DNA from: Tanypteryx hageni
Taxonomy: Eukaryota > Arthropoda > Insecta > Odonata > Petaluridae
NCBI GenBank assembly: GCA_028673005.1
Contig: CM054115.1
Location: 106,697,172-106,761,171 of the forward strand
Direction: 5' to 3'
DNA: 64,000 nt
Below are positions 23,704-34,387 of this stretch, one piece after another. Each line of letters starts with the position of its first letter. Positions within the stretch are counted from its first letter, which is position 1. Below the pieces are notes generated by a model. That model saw only the letters and a list, made by a program, of their open reading frames with translations. It searched no databases and was not told where the DNA came from. Position numbers and translations under genes: made by a program.

Positions 23704-24088
23704 AAGTCTACAGTAGGGAAGGAAGGGAGAGAGGGAAGGAAAGAATGAGAGGGGGAGAAAAAGGAGGAGGGGGAGAGAAAGGAGGAGAGGGGAGAGAAAA
23801 GAGGAGAGGGGGAGAGAAAGGAGGAGAGGGGGAGAGAAAGGAGGAGAGGGGGAGGGAAATGAGGAGAGGGGGAGGGAAAGGAGAGAGAGAGAGGGGGAAA
23901 GGAAGAGAGAGGGAAGGAAAGGAGGAGAGGGGAGGGAAAGGAGGAGAGAGGGAGGGAAAGGAGGAGAGAGAGAGGAGGGGGGGAAAGGGGGAGGGAGGGA
24001 AAGGGGGAGGGAGGGAGGGAAAGAGGGAGGGAGGGAAAGGGGGAGGGAGGGAGAGAAAGAAGGGGGAGAGATAAAGGAGTGGAGAGGG
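23704..24088 (+). repeat. Purine tract (GGGGGAGAGAAAGGAGGAGA-type)
   Basis: About 385 bp of A/G on plus, in roughly 20-bp units. The Pro/Ser/Leu-rich minus frames over it are composition artefacts. Confidence 0.85.
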
Positions 24089-24194
24089 GAAGGAGCCTCC
24101 CGGCGTAGCCTCTTTCACCTGACCAACAGGGAGAGAAGCCCACACAGCAGCAAACGGCAACCTGTTTCCGTCGGAGGCGAAGCGAGACCATTCT

Positions 24195-24720
24195 CTATCG
24201 CTCCTTGGCAGCCCACGGAAAGGAGAAGAGATAGGCGGCAGAAATGAGTGTGTCCGAGCGGTCCTCCACCGTGCTCACCTGCTCGCTGTTTACCATGGCG
24301 ATTTCCCGCTCCATCTCGCGTTGTTTCTTGAAACTCGTTTTCCCCTCGAAGATCCGAAACAAGGAGGGCGTGATGTTGCGCGCTCCTCGGTCCACGACGC
24401 GGATTCCGCGCCGCTCATTTCAGCGGCGTCTGAGAGATCACCGCCGCGCGTCTCCCTGTCGTCACCTCATCCAAGACGCACCCACTGATAGCACTGAACC
24501 GATTCTCCAGAGATGCACCGATCACTCGATCCGTGAATCCTCGCCAGGGTACACTAAGCAGTATTGAACTCGATCGGAGCACGCGACAGCCCCGACAGTG
24601 ACTGCTGAGGAAGGGTCGGCCTTCGTTTCTCCTACCGCCGCGACTTCATCTAGAAGCGGCAACCCGGAGAACTACTGCAAGGCGACCTCGGCGGCGTATC
24701 TAGGAACCGTTCCGCGCTTG
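24195..24720 (-). promoter_or_regulatory. CpG island with a candidate first exon on minus
   Basis: This is one of the most CpG-dense blocks in the window. On minus, an ATG with an acceptable context (GCTGAAATGAG) at 24416-24418 opens a 42-codon frame. A second frame, open across the same stretch (…SLFRIFEGKTSFKKQREMER), runs into a good splice-donor sequence, CAG|GTGAGC, with the intron starting at 24278. The next sequence downstream on minus is pyrimidine-rich. No domain is recognised. I infer a possible 5' exon of a host gene. Without a second exon or transcript this remains a guess. Confidence 0.22.
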
Positions 24721-24729
24721 AGTTAACAT

Positions 24730-25478
24730 GCTCGATTTTGTCCTCCGCGCGAAAAGGATGCGTTTGTATTCAAAGATTCCTTTTAATCGCACAAGATTAT
24801 ATTTGTTTACATATATTCGTTCCGGTTACTAATTGCTATGATAAAGATCCAAAACTCATTTCGAAAATAACTCATGCATTGTATCCACAAAAGAGAGATT
24901 CACGAATGATTGGGAGCGCTCGCTCACTGACAATGAGATTTATTTAACGAAACAGATGTCCTGGTATTTGGAGCAGTAAAGCAATCGTGCGACTGCATAT
25001 TGACAGGAAATAGTTTATTTGCATCGTCTGGGTTCCACTGATTTACTTCTTCTACATAAAACTTCGCCATTGTCGCCAAATATGATCATTAATTATCCAA
25101 TTATCTCATTTGGTTGATGCACATTATCTTCATTATAGAGTAAAACGCGAAATTTGACTTTTAGCAGAAGACACCTCGGAATGTAATTAAAGCAATTCTG
25201 CTAACGATCGGACAATTTTTCAAGAGAATCTTTGGCATTTGCGATTTGTTGTCAATTTTGGCAGATTAATGTTTTTCCATGAATTTCGTGCGTTCTGATA
25301 ACTGTTACTAACTACTTCAGGAGATATTTTTAGAAGTCCTATTTGGTAAACCTATGTTTTTGTTTTAAATGCTCCATTGACCGCAATTGTTTTCCTTTAA
25401 AAGAATTCTTGATCTTGAAGTACAAGAGGTCACATGGAGCGAAGCCAGATGAATACAGCATATCCTCTAAAACAGCGG
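24730..25478. other. No recognisable gene
   Basis: AT-rich; only short frames without motifs. Confidence 0.45.
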
Positions 25479-25560
25479 TTCTCAACCTTTTATATATAGT
25501 CCCACCGACCATTTTGTCCAAAAATCCCTGTCCCACCATGATAAAAACAAAACCTCACCT
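25473..25560 (+). mobile_element. Solo left end of a hAT-type element
   Basis: CAGCGGTTCTCAACCTTTTA followed by a TCCCACCGACC stretch is a familiar type of hAT terminus. I did not find the opposite end; it may be lost in the following pyrimidine tract. Confidence 0.4.
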
Positions 25561-25859
25561 TTTCCATGAAGTAGATTGTTAAGTTAAATGCATTTTAGTC
25601 TTATGATAACAATTAATGGAAAATTTTAAGGCCATTAAGTATTGCAATAATTTCGTGGAGAAAATTTTATAATGACCTATGAGAAGAGGCGTGGCAACAT
25701 GAGGCAGACACAGCGGAGTCCCTCCGATGAGTGGACACACTGCCCCCACCCCAATCCCCGACCTTTGACCCATAGTCCTCTTCACTTATCTATGTCCTCT
25801 GCAGCCCTTCATCTAACCATATTCCTTATCCAATCCAAACTGCGCCCACTTTCCTACTG

Positions 25860-26290
25860 CCACTCTCCCTTCCTCTCTTCCTCCCCATCTCACCCTCCCC
25901 TTTCCTCCCTCTCTTGCCACTCCCCTCTTCCCTACCTATCTCCCCCTCCCCATTTTACTACCTCTCACTTCCTCTCTTTCCTCCCTCTCTCTCCCCTCCT
26001 CCCTTTCCTCCCTCCCCCACCCCTCTATACATCCTCTCTACCCTCCTCTCTTTTCTCCCCCCCCCTCCTCTCTATACACCTTCTCTCCCCCTTTCCTCCC
26101 TTTCCCTCTCCTCCGCTCTTTCCTCCCTCTCCCGTCCCCTCCCCTATATAAACCCCCTCTCCTCTCCCCTCTTTCCTCCCTCTCCCTTCCCCATCCCTCG
26201 ATACACCCTCTCTCCTCTCCCCTTTCTTCCCTCCCCCTCCCCTCTATACACCCTCTCTCCCCTCCCCTCTTCCCTCCCTCCCCTCTTCCC
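25860..26290 (+). repeat. Pyrimidine tract (CTCTCCCCTCTTTCCTCCC-type)
   Basis: More than 400 bp of almost pure C/T on plus, with recurring TATACACC islands about every 45-50 bp (26020-26260). The frames across it (25672-26151, 25914-26513) are artefacts, except that the second runs into the LINE at 26291. Confidence 0.85.
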
Positions 26291-27059
26291 TCAACTTCAA
26301 GAATGGAGCTATGATAATCTTCTTAACATAAACCCCTTGAAATCTCAGGCCATTTTAATCGGTTATTCAAAACTACTAGCTTCTATAAACCTTGCGGAAT
26401 CAGTTCCTCTGTCTTTGAATGGATCAGTTATTCCCTATTGCAAAATCATAAAAAATCTCGGCATTCTAATTAATGAAACGCTTACCTGGAATAATCACGT
26501 AATAGAAGTCTAAAAGACGGTAAACTCTTCCTTACACATTCTAAGGCCTCTCACTAACATTCTTCCCTCTTCACTAAAAATACAGCTAGTGACCTCTCTA
26601 ATTCTTCCTCACTTCGACTATTGTGATACTGTATACCAGGACTTATCAAAGGATCTCGCGATTAAGCTACAACGTTCTCATAATGCCTGCATAAGATTCA
26701 TCTTTAATCTTAAAAAGTCTGACCATGTCACAGAATACTTCCGTCGACTCTCCTGGCTAAAACTTGAATCCAGAAGAAACCTTCACCTCCTCTCCCTATT
26801 GTATCAAGTTCTTAATAATCACATTCCTTGTTATCTTTCTTTTCAGTTCGCCGCCATTAATACAGTTCACCAATGCAATACCAGAGGATGCGATAAATTA
26901 CTAACTCCACTTCATAGAACAGAAATTTACAACAAATCCTTTACCGTCACTGCTTGCAAACTATGGAATGGCCTTCCAACGTTGATAAAAAACTCTCTAT
27001 CTCTAGGCACTTTTAAATGCTTGTATCACAAGTATCTCCTCTCACTCTCCATGCATTGA
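26291..27059 (+). pseudogene. LINE reverse transcriptase C-terminal fragment (Jockey/CR1 group)
   Basis: The frame starts directly after the pyrimidine tract with LQEWSYDNLLNINPLKSQAI, the post-catalytic thumb region (N.LK..AI..G). It continues with KNLGILINETLTWNNHV, meets a TAA at 26512-26514, and resumes through LPHFDYCDTVYQ, LQRSHNACIRFIFNL and ACKLWNGLPTLIKN to TGA at 27057-27059. These are the standard C-terminal blocks of Jockey/CR1-group LINEs. The catalytic YADD region is absent because of 5' truncation. One stop and truncation make it dead. Confidence 0.85.
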
Positions 27060-27618
27060 ACCACTCCCTATCTTCTCTTTCAGGTTGTCACAAGGATGCG
27101 CTTTTTAGGCATAAATTCTTAATTTTTTTTTTACTTTATTTTCCTGTATCATAATTACGATGTAATCTCCCAGGCATATCTTACCCTACAATCCCTATTT
27201 CCCTTTCACCCCCTCCCTTATATGGATATTAATGTATGTATTTATATATGATTTTTTCTCTCTTTCTCAAATTATTGTTGTTTTTCCTCTTTCTCTGAAC
27301 TATTTAGGAATTTTTCGCGGTTTTTTACACCTCTCTTCTCTTCGTAGGTGTTTTCCGCAGTGGGAATTTTTTTCTGTTTTAAAATATAGCTGATACAGTT
27401 TTTTTTCGACCCACAAAACTAACAATATTCTTTGGTAATACTCTGTGATCTATTAACCAATATATAATTAACTTGTAATTTGTATATATTTTACTGTAAT
27501 ATTTATGTAACATCATTTCTTTTAATATTTAAATATTGTAATTACTTATATGACGAAAGGGTTAAATGTAAGAAGGGACTACATAGTCTCAATTTCGCTC
27601 TAAATAAAGTCGTCTGTC
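27060..27618 (+). mobile_element. 3' UTR and tail of the LINE at 26291
   Basis: AT-rich 3' UTR containing one copy of a roughly 150-bp internal unit (TTTCGCGG...GTTTTCCGCAGTG, 27308-27365). It ends in AGTCTCAATTTCGCTCTAAA, TAAAGTCG and (TCTG)n at 27600-27618. Confidence 0.7.
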
Positions 27619-27744
27619 TGTCTGTCCCCTCTTCCCTCCCTTCCCTCTTCCCTCCCTCCCCTCTTCCCTCCCCCTCCACTCTTTCCTGCCTCTCTCACCC
27701 CTCCCATCTTTCTTCTCACTCTCCTCTTTCGTGCCCCTCTCCCC
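27619..27744 (+). repeat. Pyrimidine tract between two LINE tails
   Basis: C/T-only sequence of the same type as 25860-26290. Confidence 0.75.
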
Positions 27745-28527
27745 TCCTGTATCTATGTAAGTATCACAGGTTTATACACCGCCCTTCTTGTCTGGGTGTT
27801 TTTCCTGTAGTGTATCTATTTGATCTTTTCTCTGTTTCCTTCCTCTATTTTCTTTTTCTTTTTTCCCTTTTCTTCTTTTATTTCTGCACTCTTATGTACT
27901 GGAGTAGATTTCGCCGGTTCACGCACCCTCCTTCCAGTGTTGGTGTTATCCTGTAGTCAGTGGTGGATTTGGAAATTTCCGCCCCCTTTTTGGCGTTTCT
28001 TTTCTAAAATAATCGCTCGTGTACATAGTCTGTCTGTCTACCCGTCCGTCTGCGAATCATAATAGTTAAATTCATCAAACGTCTGCGTAATAATAGTTTC
28101 TTTTATTCCTGCTCTGTTTTAATTGCCGCCCAGAAATCTCGCCGCCTCTAGGCCACATTGCCTACTTTGGCCTTATTTCACATCCGCTACTGCCTGTAGT
28201 GTATTTATTTGTTCTTTTTTCTACTTCTTCCCTCTATATTCTGTTTTTCGCCTATACTCTTTTATTGCTTGTATTTTTATGTACGGTTACCTTATATATT
28301 ATAGTAGTATTATTCATTTAGTGAACCTTAGTAGGTTTCGCAGATTATTCACAGTGGGTTTTTTTATTTTCCCCCCAAAATTATATCTTTTTACAGTTAT
28401 TGTATTATTATAAGATTATTATCAATTCTAAAATATATTATTATATTTGTATCATGACAAGGAGTTAGGTGGGATATGAGACTTCCTAGTCTCAATCTCG
28501 CCCAAAATAAAGACCACATCTAATCTA
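27745..28527 (+). mobile_element. LINE 3' UTR copy, split by a MITE
   Basis: Two diverged copies of the internal unit (AGTAGATTTCGCCGGTTCAC at 27902, and AGTAGGTTTCGCAGATTATT at 28329) and two CCTGTAGTGTAT-TATTTG blocks are recognisable. The element ends with CTAGTCTCAATCTCGCCC, AAAATAAAGACC and (ATCTA)n. A hAT MITE sits at 27958-28192. Pyrimidine tracts flank both sides. Confidence 0.65.
27958..28192. mobile_element. hAT-type MITE with a perfect 8-bp target duplication
   Basis: The left end CAGTGGTGGATTTGGAAAT and the right end, read inward, CAGTAGCGGATGTGAAAT form an imperfect terminal inverted repeat. CCTGTAGT flanks it exactly at 27950-27957 and 28193-28200. No frame. Confidence 0.85.
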
Positions 28528-28715
28528 ATCTCCCCTCTATTCTCCCTCTCTCTCCTCTTCTCTTTCCTCCCTCTCCCGCACTTTCTTCTCTATCCCATCT
28601 TCCTCCCTCTCTCCCTTTCCCCTAGTTCTTCCCCCCCTCTCTCTCACCTTCCCCTCTTTCTTCCCCCTCTCCCTCTCTCTCCCACCCCCTCTTTCCTCTC
28701 TCTCTCACCCCTCCC
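28528..28715 (+). repeat. Pyrimidine tract
   Basis: C/T-only stretch downstream of the LINE tail. Confidence 0.75.
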
Positions 28716-28719
28716 TTTA

Positions 28720-29400
28720 TGAGCTCAATATTTTATGGAAGTGAAAATGAATACTTTTTCCAATAATTTATACAGAAATAATATGACCGCCGTTGTCTAT
28801 CGTATGTTCTAAATGCGAACAGCCTTCCTATCTCTTTAATTATCAGATGTGCTATGAAAAGCAAGTTTGAAGACTAACAACTATTTTACGGCAATTTATT
28901 TGGACGATAGAAATACGTGTGATAGAGACGCTGCCGCGCCATCTTCAACGGTGATAAGCGCGTAACATATCGAGTTATCTCCAATGGGATTGGGTTCTGA
29001 TGATTTTACGGCTCTTGGACTCGTACTTTCAACGTAAACTAAGCCCTTTAAAGCTAGATATGAAAACTTTTTTCCACGTTTGATGCATATAACTCGGAAC
29101 ATATTGTTGTTACGTCTTCGTTCTGAAATGCGACTGGAACATTTGACGCGCCAATCAGTGGCTCGTAAAGAGCGTCTCAATTCACAACGACTAATTTCAG
29201 CAATTGGAACGCGCGTCGCCTTCCACTAATCTCAACTCTTAAGCGTTCTCGCTTCACGTTGTAACAACGCATTCTTTTTTCGTTGGCATATCTATGTAAG
29301 TATGATTTCCTTAGGCCCAACACCGTGGGACATCAATTGAGCGGCACGGGAACACGCACCACGCCGTTCTTCTCGCGTCCTTCGACCTGAATCCCCACAA
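28720..29400. other. No recognisable gene
   Basis: A 95-codon minus frame at 28896-29180 has no ATG at its beginning and no motif. A CCAAT-containing, CpG-richer patch lies near 29150-29215. Nothing else was seen. Confidence 0.4.
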
Positions 29401-29595
29401 GAGAGATGCGAGGGGAGAGGGAAAGAGGGGTCGCTTTGGAACGCGACAAAATGGATTAGCATGGGGACGATGGGAGGAGTGGGAAAAAAGGTGGGGAGGG
29501 GGGGAAGGGGAGGGGAGAGTATCGAAGGAAGAGATCGAGCCGAAGCTATAATGAAGAAGCAGAGGAGAATGTTGAAAAAGAATGAGGAGGAGAAA
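29400..29595 (+). repeat. Purine-rich tract
   Basis: Mostly A/G with a few interruptions (GGGGAGGGGGGGAAGGGG core near 29492). Confidence 0.6.
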
Positions 29596-29819
29596 GATGG
29601 AAAGAGGCTGCGTTAGCAGGATATTCTGTTGCCGCGACAGCGTCACTCCTTTATTTAGCTCTGGAAAATTATAAAAAATATTAACGTCATCGGAGACTCC
29701 ATCCATATAAATAGTTAATGCAACCTCTCTTGGGTTAGAATTATTCGCTCTCCAGGCTGCACGACCGAAATGCGCCGCAACGGCCGCCGCAAGTCTCGGA
29801 AAGTCTCCTCTATAACGAG

Positions 29820-29880
29820 TTACATGGAAGAAGAGACTTTCCAGCCTCAATCTCGCCCAAATAAAGACGATTGCCTATCG
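29820..29880 (+). mobile_element. LINE 3' tail (CTCAATCTCGCCC family)
   Basis: GAGACTTTCCAGCCTCAATC, TCGCCCAAATAAAGACGATT, then a GATC/ATCG-rich end. A tail-only copy. Confidence 0.6.
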
Positions 29881-30421
29881 ATCTATTAATCGAATTCCAA
29901 AGTGATCACAAGTGGAATTTGTCGCGGCAGAGATGGCATGAAGGAATCTCGCTCCTTTGGCGGGGGAGGATGGCGAAAGGTAGACAACTACAAATAAACA
30001 AGCTGACTTCCGCCTTATGGTCAAGAGCGACGGTGTTTACGTTGTATTTAGAAGTGACAGTTGGCTCACGGACGAAATTGATTCGAACGAGGTTTTTCTA
30101 CGCGATTAAGTCATTTGTCATGAAGAGGTTTAAAATCTGAGGTGAAGTCCATCTTTAAGAAAGCGACAAATGCGAAACGGTTTGGTGATCAGGTTCAACG
30201 CGTAATTGTAAAATTATGCTTTTACTCCTGCAGCCCTTCCAACACAAATGATCACCAGTAGAAAAGGCGATCTTTTAATTGTATTCTGAGGAAATTTCAA
30301 CCTTCCGTCAGTGGCGGGTCCAAGGGGGAGGGGAGGCGGATTCAAGAGGGAGAGGAGATCGTCCTCCCATGGGAAGTTTCTAGATCTGCCCCTGCCTTCC
30401 ATCAATTGAACGGAAATACGT

Positions 30422-30789
30422 GGGGAGGCTTTGGTGTAGTGGTTCGAGTGTTGGCCCCACCGTACGATCTGCTAAAAAGCGACACCCGGTTCGAATCCTT
30501 ATGAGGATTTTTTCCGAGGACGCTCCGGCCCCCTATTTGTGCGTGTTGGAACTAAGGTGACGAGGACGAGCCAACGAGGAAAGAGAACACGAGAAAATGA
30601 GGAGCGCACTCAAAACAACACTCCGTCCTTCGGAAGGGTCGTTAAACAGTTGGCCCCCCTGGTATTATTCGTAAGAGCAGGCAAAATGCCGGCACCGGGT
30701 TTCTCTCCTCTCTTCCTGGCTATTCATTGCACTACCTGTAAGATACCCATTGTGCGTAGGATAGAGGCGAATCGGCTGGACTCAGATGT
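30422..30789 (+). mobile_element. tRNA-derived SINE, copy 2
   Basis: The head has A-box-like GGTGTAGTGGTT (30433-30444) and B-box GGTTCGAATCC (30488-30498). The body has CCGTCCTTCGGAAGGG (30626-30641) and ATGCCGGCACCGGGTTT, and it ends GCGAATCGGCTGGA. It is colinear with the reverse complement of 102-420, with a longer GA-rich spacer between head and core. A 12-bp direct repeat, ACGGAAATACGT (30410-30421) and ACGGAAATCCGT (30790-30801), flanks it with one mismatch. No intact tRNA fold is claimed: the head is diverged and the anticodon region is not clear. Confidence 0.85.
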
Positions 30790-31152
30790 ACGGAAATCCG
30801 TAGTTAATGTTAATAGATAGGAAAGATTGTAAAGATTTTATCAAAGTGTGTATGCTTTATTCTCTCGAATAAATCGCCAAGGGAGAGAGACTAGCTGATA
30901 GCAATGTCAACGGAAATATCATCGTATGGCTAGAGACTAATAATCCTCATGTAATTAGTTATATCGTATATCTCTCGAGGATTATATTGATCACAAAAAA
31001 AGAGGAACTGCGAACTTCAAATAACACCCAGCGAGATTTACTAAGTCATCCCGTTAAGCAAGAGGCATGATTTCATAAATTATTATTTCAACTCATAATT
31101 AGTAAACTATCTCGAAATCTCGAAGTCGAATGTTTTCGTGATCACAATACTT

Positions 31153-31155
<3 letters not shown>

Positions 31156-31200
<45 letters not shown>
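31156..31200. repeat. (TA)n microsatellite
   Basis: About 22 uninterrupted TA units followed by (TGTA)n to 31215. Confidence 0.95.
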
Positions 31201-31213
<13 letters not shown>

Positions 31214-31238
31214 GTAAATATCAAGATCAAACTCGTAT

Positions 31239-31681
31239 CATCATCATAGGTAGTCTGTCCGTAGACAGGTCCGTGATTATTCATGCTTAAACCTGGTTCT
31301 CCATATACTCCTATTTTCCGCTGTCCTCTTCATATCTTGATGACTCTTTCCCTTTCAAATCGTCTATCAGCTGAAACCTTTTCCTACCTATTTCCCTTTT
31401 TTCCATCTAGTTTTCCTTCTAACACGTCTTTAATCATACTCTCTCTCCTCAGGTAATGTCCAACCCAGTTTGACTTCTTCTTTCTAATAGTCTGTGTAAT
31501 CATTCGTTTCTCTCCTACTCTTCGTGGCACTTCATTGTTTTTCATCATATCTGTCCATTTTATCTTCAGCATTCTCCTCCAGGTCCACATTTCAAAGCTT
31601 TCCAAGTATTTGATGTCATTTTTCCTTAGCGTCCATGTTTCTGCTCCGTACAAAGCTATACTCCATACATAGCATTTTATG
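31239..31681 (-). pseudogene. RTE LINE 3' fragment, minus, with target duplication
   Basis: The minus translation includes CYVWSIALYGAETWTLRKND, MWTWRRMLKIKWTDMMKN and KKKSNWVGHYLRRESMIKDV, colinear with 2520-2760 of the first RTE copy. The 3' end GACTACCTATGATGATG is at 31239-31255. The 9-bp direct repeat AACTCGTAT borders it at 31230-31238 and 31682-31690, and the right copy leads straight into (TA)n. 5'-truncated; the ATG-like frame that extends past 31690 reads through the microsatellite and is not real coding there. Confidence 0.85.
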
Positions 31682-31686
31682 AACTC

Positions 31687-31688
<2 letters not shown>

Positions 31689-31736
<48 letters not shown>
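31689..31736. repeat. (TA)n then (CA)n microsatellite
   Basis: TA units followed by ACACACAC to about 31746. Confidence 0.95.
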
Positions 31737-31747
<11 letters not shown>

Positions 31748-31899
31748 TACGAGTTGTCGGTGCTTGTATACTGCAAGCGCTTAAAAATCACCATACACCA
31801 AGATCTAAACTCATAAATAAACCAACGTGATCTACAGGGCAACAGCATTTCAGCCATGTGGAGCCTATATGTATTGGACAATAAATTTCATGAGTTTTA

Positions 31900-32575
31900 G
31901 CAGAATATTTATGATTTTACGCGAAATTAATTCAACTATCCGTAATTTACAAATTCTCTGGCAATCGCCTCGTGTCCAAGTATTCGTATATCAAGTATCG
32001 TGCGTCAGATCGCTCTGCATGAGCAATAAGAATAATCATCATTAAGACAATGCACTATACACTAAAATTATGGAAAAATTATGATATTTTGTGTTAAGAT
32101 TATAGCTTCATAATTCGTGCCTTTAGCACGTATTTGGATAAAAAAATCGCAAGATAGGCAGGACACCATCATATTTAACAAATGAAAAGAGTTAAAATTT
32201 CTCAAAAAACTACGAAACAACATTAAAATACTTTTCACGCGTTACTAAATTTCGTGTGTTAGTATAATAACGTCATCATAAGTCTACGTAGTAGTTTAAA
32301 ACCAATGTCATAATAATATATAAATAAGACAATAATTTTCATTTCCGCGAAATTAAGGCATCTGTCCAAAATTTCTAAATTCTCTGGCAATCGGCTCGCG
32401 TCCAAGTTTTCGAATTTTCGGTTTCATGGCTTAGATCGCCGTTTCAGCAATAGCTATAATCATCATTAAGAAAATAGCCTTTACATCGCGCTAAAATTTA
32501 TGTAAAAATTAGGATATTTGTGTCAGAATAATGGCTTTTAGTTCGTATACGGATAAAAAAATTAATTTAAAATTA
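31900..32575 (+). repeat. Diverged tandem duplication, ~240-bp units
   Basis: The unit at about 31915-32150 and the unit at about 32345-32575 share GCGAAATTAA, AAATTCTCTGGCAATCG-CTCG-GTCCAAG, AATCATCATTAAGA, GCTAAAAT-TATG-AAAAATTA and GTAT-GGATAAAAAAAT. No frame. Linked to the dispersed repeat that follows. Confidence 0.65.
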
Positions 32576-32679
32576 TTACTTCATCATATCCAAACGTAGT
32601 TGGCTGAAATCAAATAGATTATAATGCAGTCTAAGCATTAGATCAATGCTGTTGAAGTATGGATAATCAATTCCCATTG

Positions 32680-32850
32680 AAAGGCATTGGTGTCGTTGCT
32701 ATGGTAGTCATTTTCTTTCACTTGTTGAAAATCGAAACTTTTTCCATAATTATATGATTAAAATCAAATTTTTACGCAAATTCAGCATGGATTTGAATTC
32801 TGTTTTCAAGAAAAATAAACTTCATTCATTTTTTTTCATAGTATGGTGCA
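32680..32850 (+). repeat. Dispersed repeat with the CGTTGCTATGG core, copy 2
   Basis: TTCCCATTGAAAGGCATTGG, CGTTGCTATGGTAGTC and GGATTTGAATTCTGTTTTCA match 4100-4260 in order and spacing. Confidence 0.6.
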
Positions 32851-32879
32851 TGTCCCGACTTAATATCTAAATGTAAATT

Positions 32880-34080
32880 TTTAAAAGCAATTATATATAG
32901 CCCTGCACAGTTTTCCATGCTTTTCTTATGGGTTTTTTAAATTGAACATTGGTGTCAAATGCACCCCTTAAATAAAACGTTTTCTGAAATTTCGGATTTT
33001 TTCCAAAGGTTGTAACCAATTACCTCAGTGACGCCAGAAACTAGGAAAATTCTAGACCGATATCGCTATTTTTGTTTGATTTTTAAGCTCGTTATCAGAA
33101 CATCAGTAACGCGTTTCGTTTAAATAAACGGTGCAAAGAAGTGAAATCGACAACTATTCTGTAGAAGATGCTCATGTGAGACTCGGTCACCTTTTTACCA
33201 AGGACTCTCAAGATAGCAGATAAGGAAGTAAGTGTAATTTTCTACGGTTTCGCACGAAAATATTGGAAAAGTTAAATCATAATCTAAGATAGAAATATAA
33301 ACTTTTTTCATTGTTCTTCTCAGACGGAATCCAGAGAATAACTCTCGACGGAGTAATATCATTCATTCTCAAAAGTATTCCTGCGTGCCGCATGAAGCGT
33401 CTACTTTTGTTAATGATTTCACAGATAATGTAAATAGTAAGATAAGGCTTTTTTAAGATGAACCTTAGTGTACTGAGAAATCAATTCTGGTGAAGAACAG
33501 TAAAGTTTTCAATTTTTGCTCTAATATTTAACGAAGTGGTGGGGGTTATAATTAAATATCAATGTTGTTCTTCAAAATTCAAGTATTCTAAAATTTCATC
33601 CTTGCCCTTACGAAAATTTTAGTTCGAATCTAAAATATTTTTGCGATTACAAATATTTATTCGCTAAAAATAAAAAAATAACTCATTGAAACCAATAGTT
33701 CTTTTCTTTATTCACGACCGTATTATATTTAATCGCTATTTTGAATCGTTATTTTTTCATCGAAAAGAATGGTGCGAACAAAATTCGTAGGATTTGTCCT
33801 AAAACGTTTTAAATGCAGGTAAATGATTCATTTTAATTTAGTTTGCAGCTACAGAATACATTAATCACGGCACCTTTCCTGCATGGCTACATTTGTAGTC
33901 GTGAGTGCTCCGGTGGGCCGCATAAGAGTTTACATCAAATGTGACTCAGAGATTATGCGGAATCATGTAAATAGAACTCCAATCTATACAATTTTAGCGT
34001 AATTATGTAGTACTTCTCCGGCAAAGATTTTATGACCAATATTTTAGTTAAGTTTAGTTATATGAAATTTCCTTGTTAAA
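32880..34080. other. No recognisable gene
   Basis: AT-rich sequence. A GGCCGCATAAG-type hAT-like scrap lies near 33905. Nothing codes. Confidence 0.4.
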
Positions 34081-34139
34081 TTTTACCTATATATTTTTCA
34101 ATACAGCATAGCGCAGCACAGAAAACATCTTCGTGGGCC

Positions 34140-34320
34140 ATATGTGTCCGACCTCGAGCAGAAATAATTGATCCACTGATAAAAATCTGCGCAATAATTT
34201 GACAAAATGTAAAATCAACAATTACCGACACCTCCAATACCAAATTGTAGATGCTACATTGAAAAAATTACTGAAAAATGTAAAATTTTCATATGCGTAC
34301 GCTACTACTCCTCACAATAA
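34140..34320 (+). repeat. Dispersed repeat with a conserved reading frame, copy 2
   Basis: Reverse complement of 18715-18895 with about half of the encoded residues conserved (NNYR-L-Y ... AYA--PHNNV). It ends at the (TG)n(TA)n microsatellite. Confidence 0.5.

Positions 34321-34385
<65 letters not shown>
34319..34385. repeat. (TG)n(TA)n compound microsatellite
   Basis: About 12 TG units followed by about 21 TA units. Confidence 0.95.

Positions 34386-34387
<2 letters not shown>

Noticed and set aside
25672..26290. Long Ser/Pro/Leu-rich plus frames
   Set aside because: They read through the pyrimidine tract; only the part after 26291 is LINE coding.
28896..29180. A 94-residue minus protein
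   Set aside because: No ATG at the start, no recognised domain and no splice context.
30305..30400. CAGTGGCGGGTCCAAGGGGG as a hAT terminus
   Set aside because: Short, single-ended and in purine-rich sequence; too little support.
30422..30500. A functional tRNA gene
   Set aside because: A- and B-box-like sequences are present, but the acceptor stem does not pair convincingly and the segment is the head of a SINE repeated elsewhere.
31384..31881. A 165-codon minus frame as one protein
   Set aside because: The upstream third is a translated microsatellite (YIYIYI...); only the part below 31681 is RTE coding.
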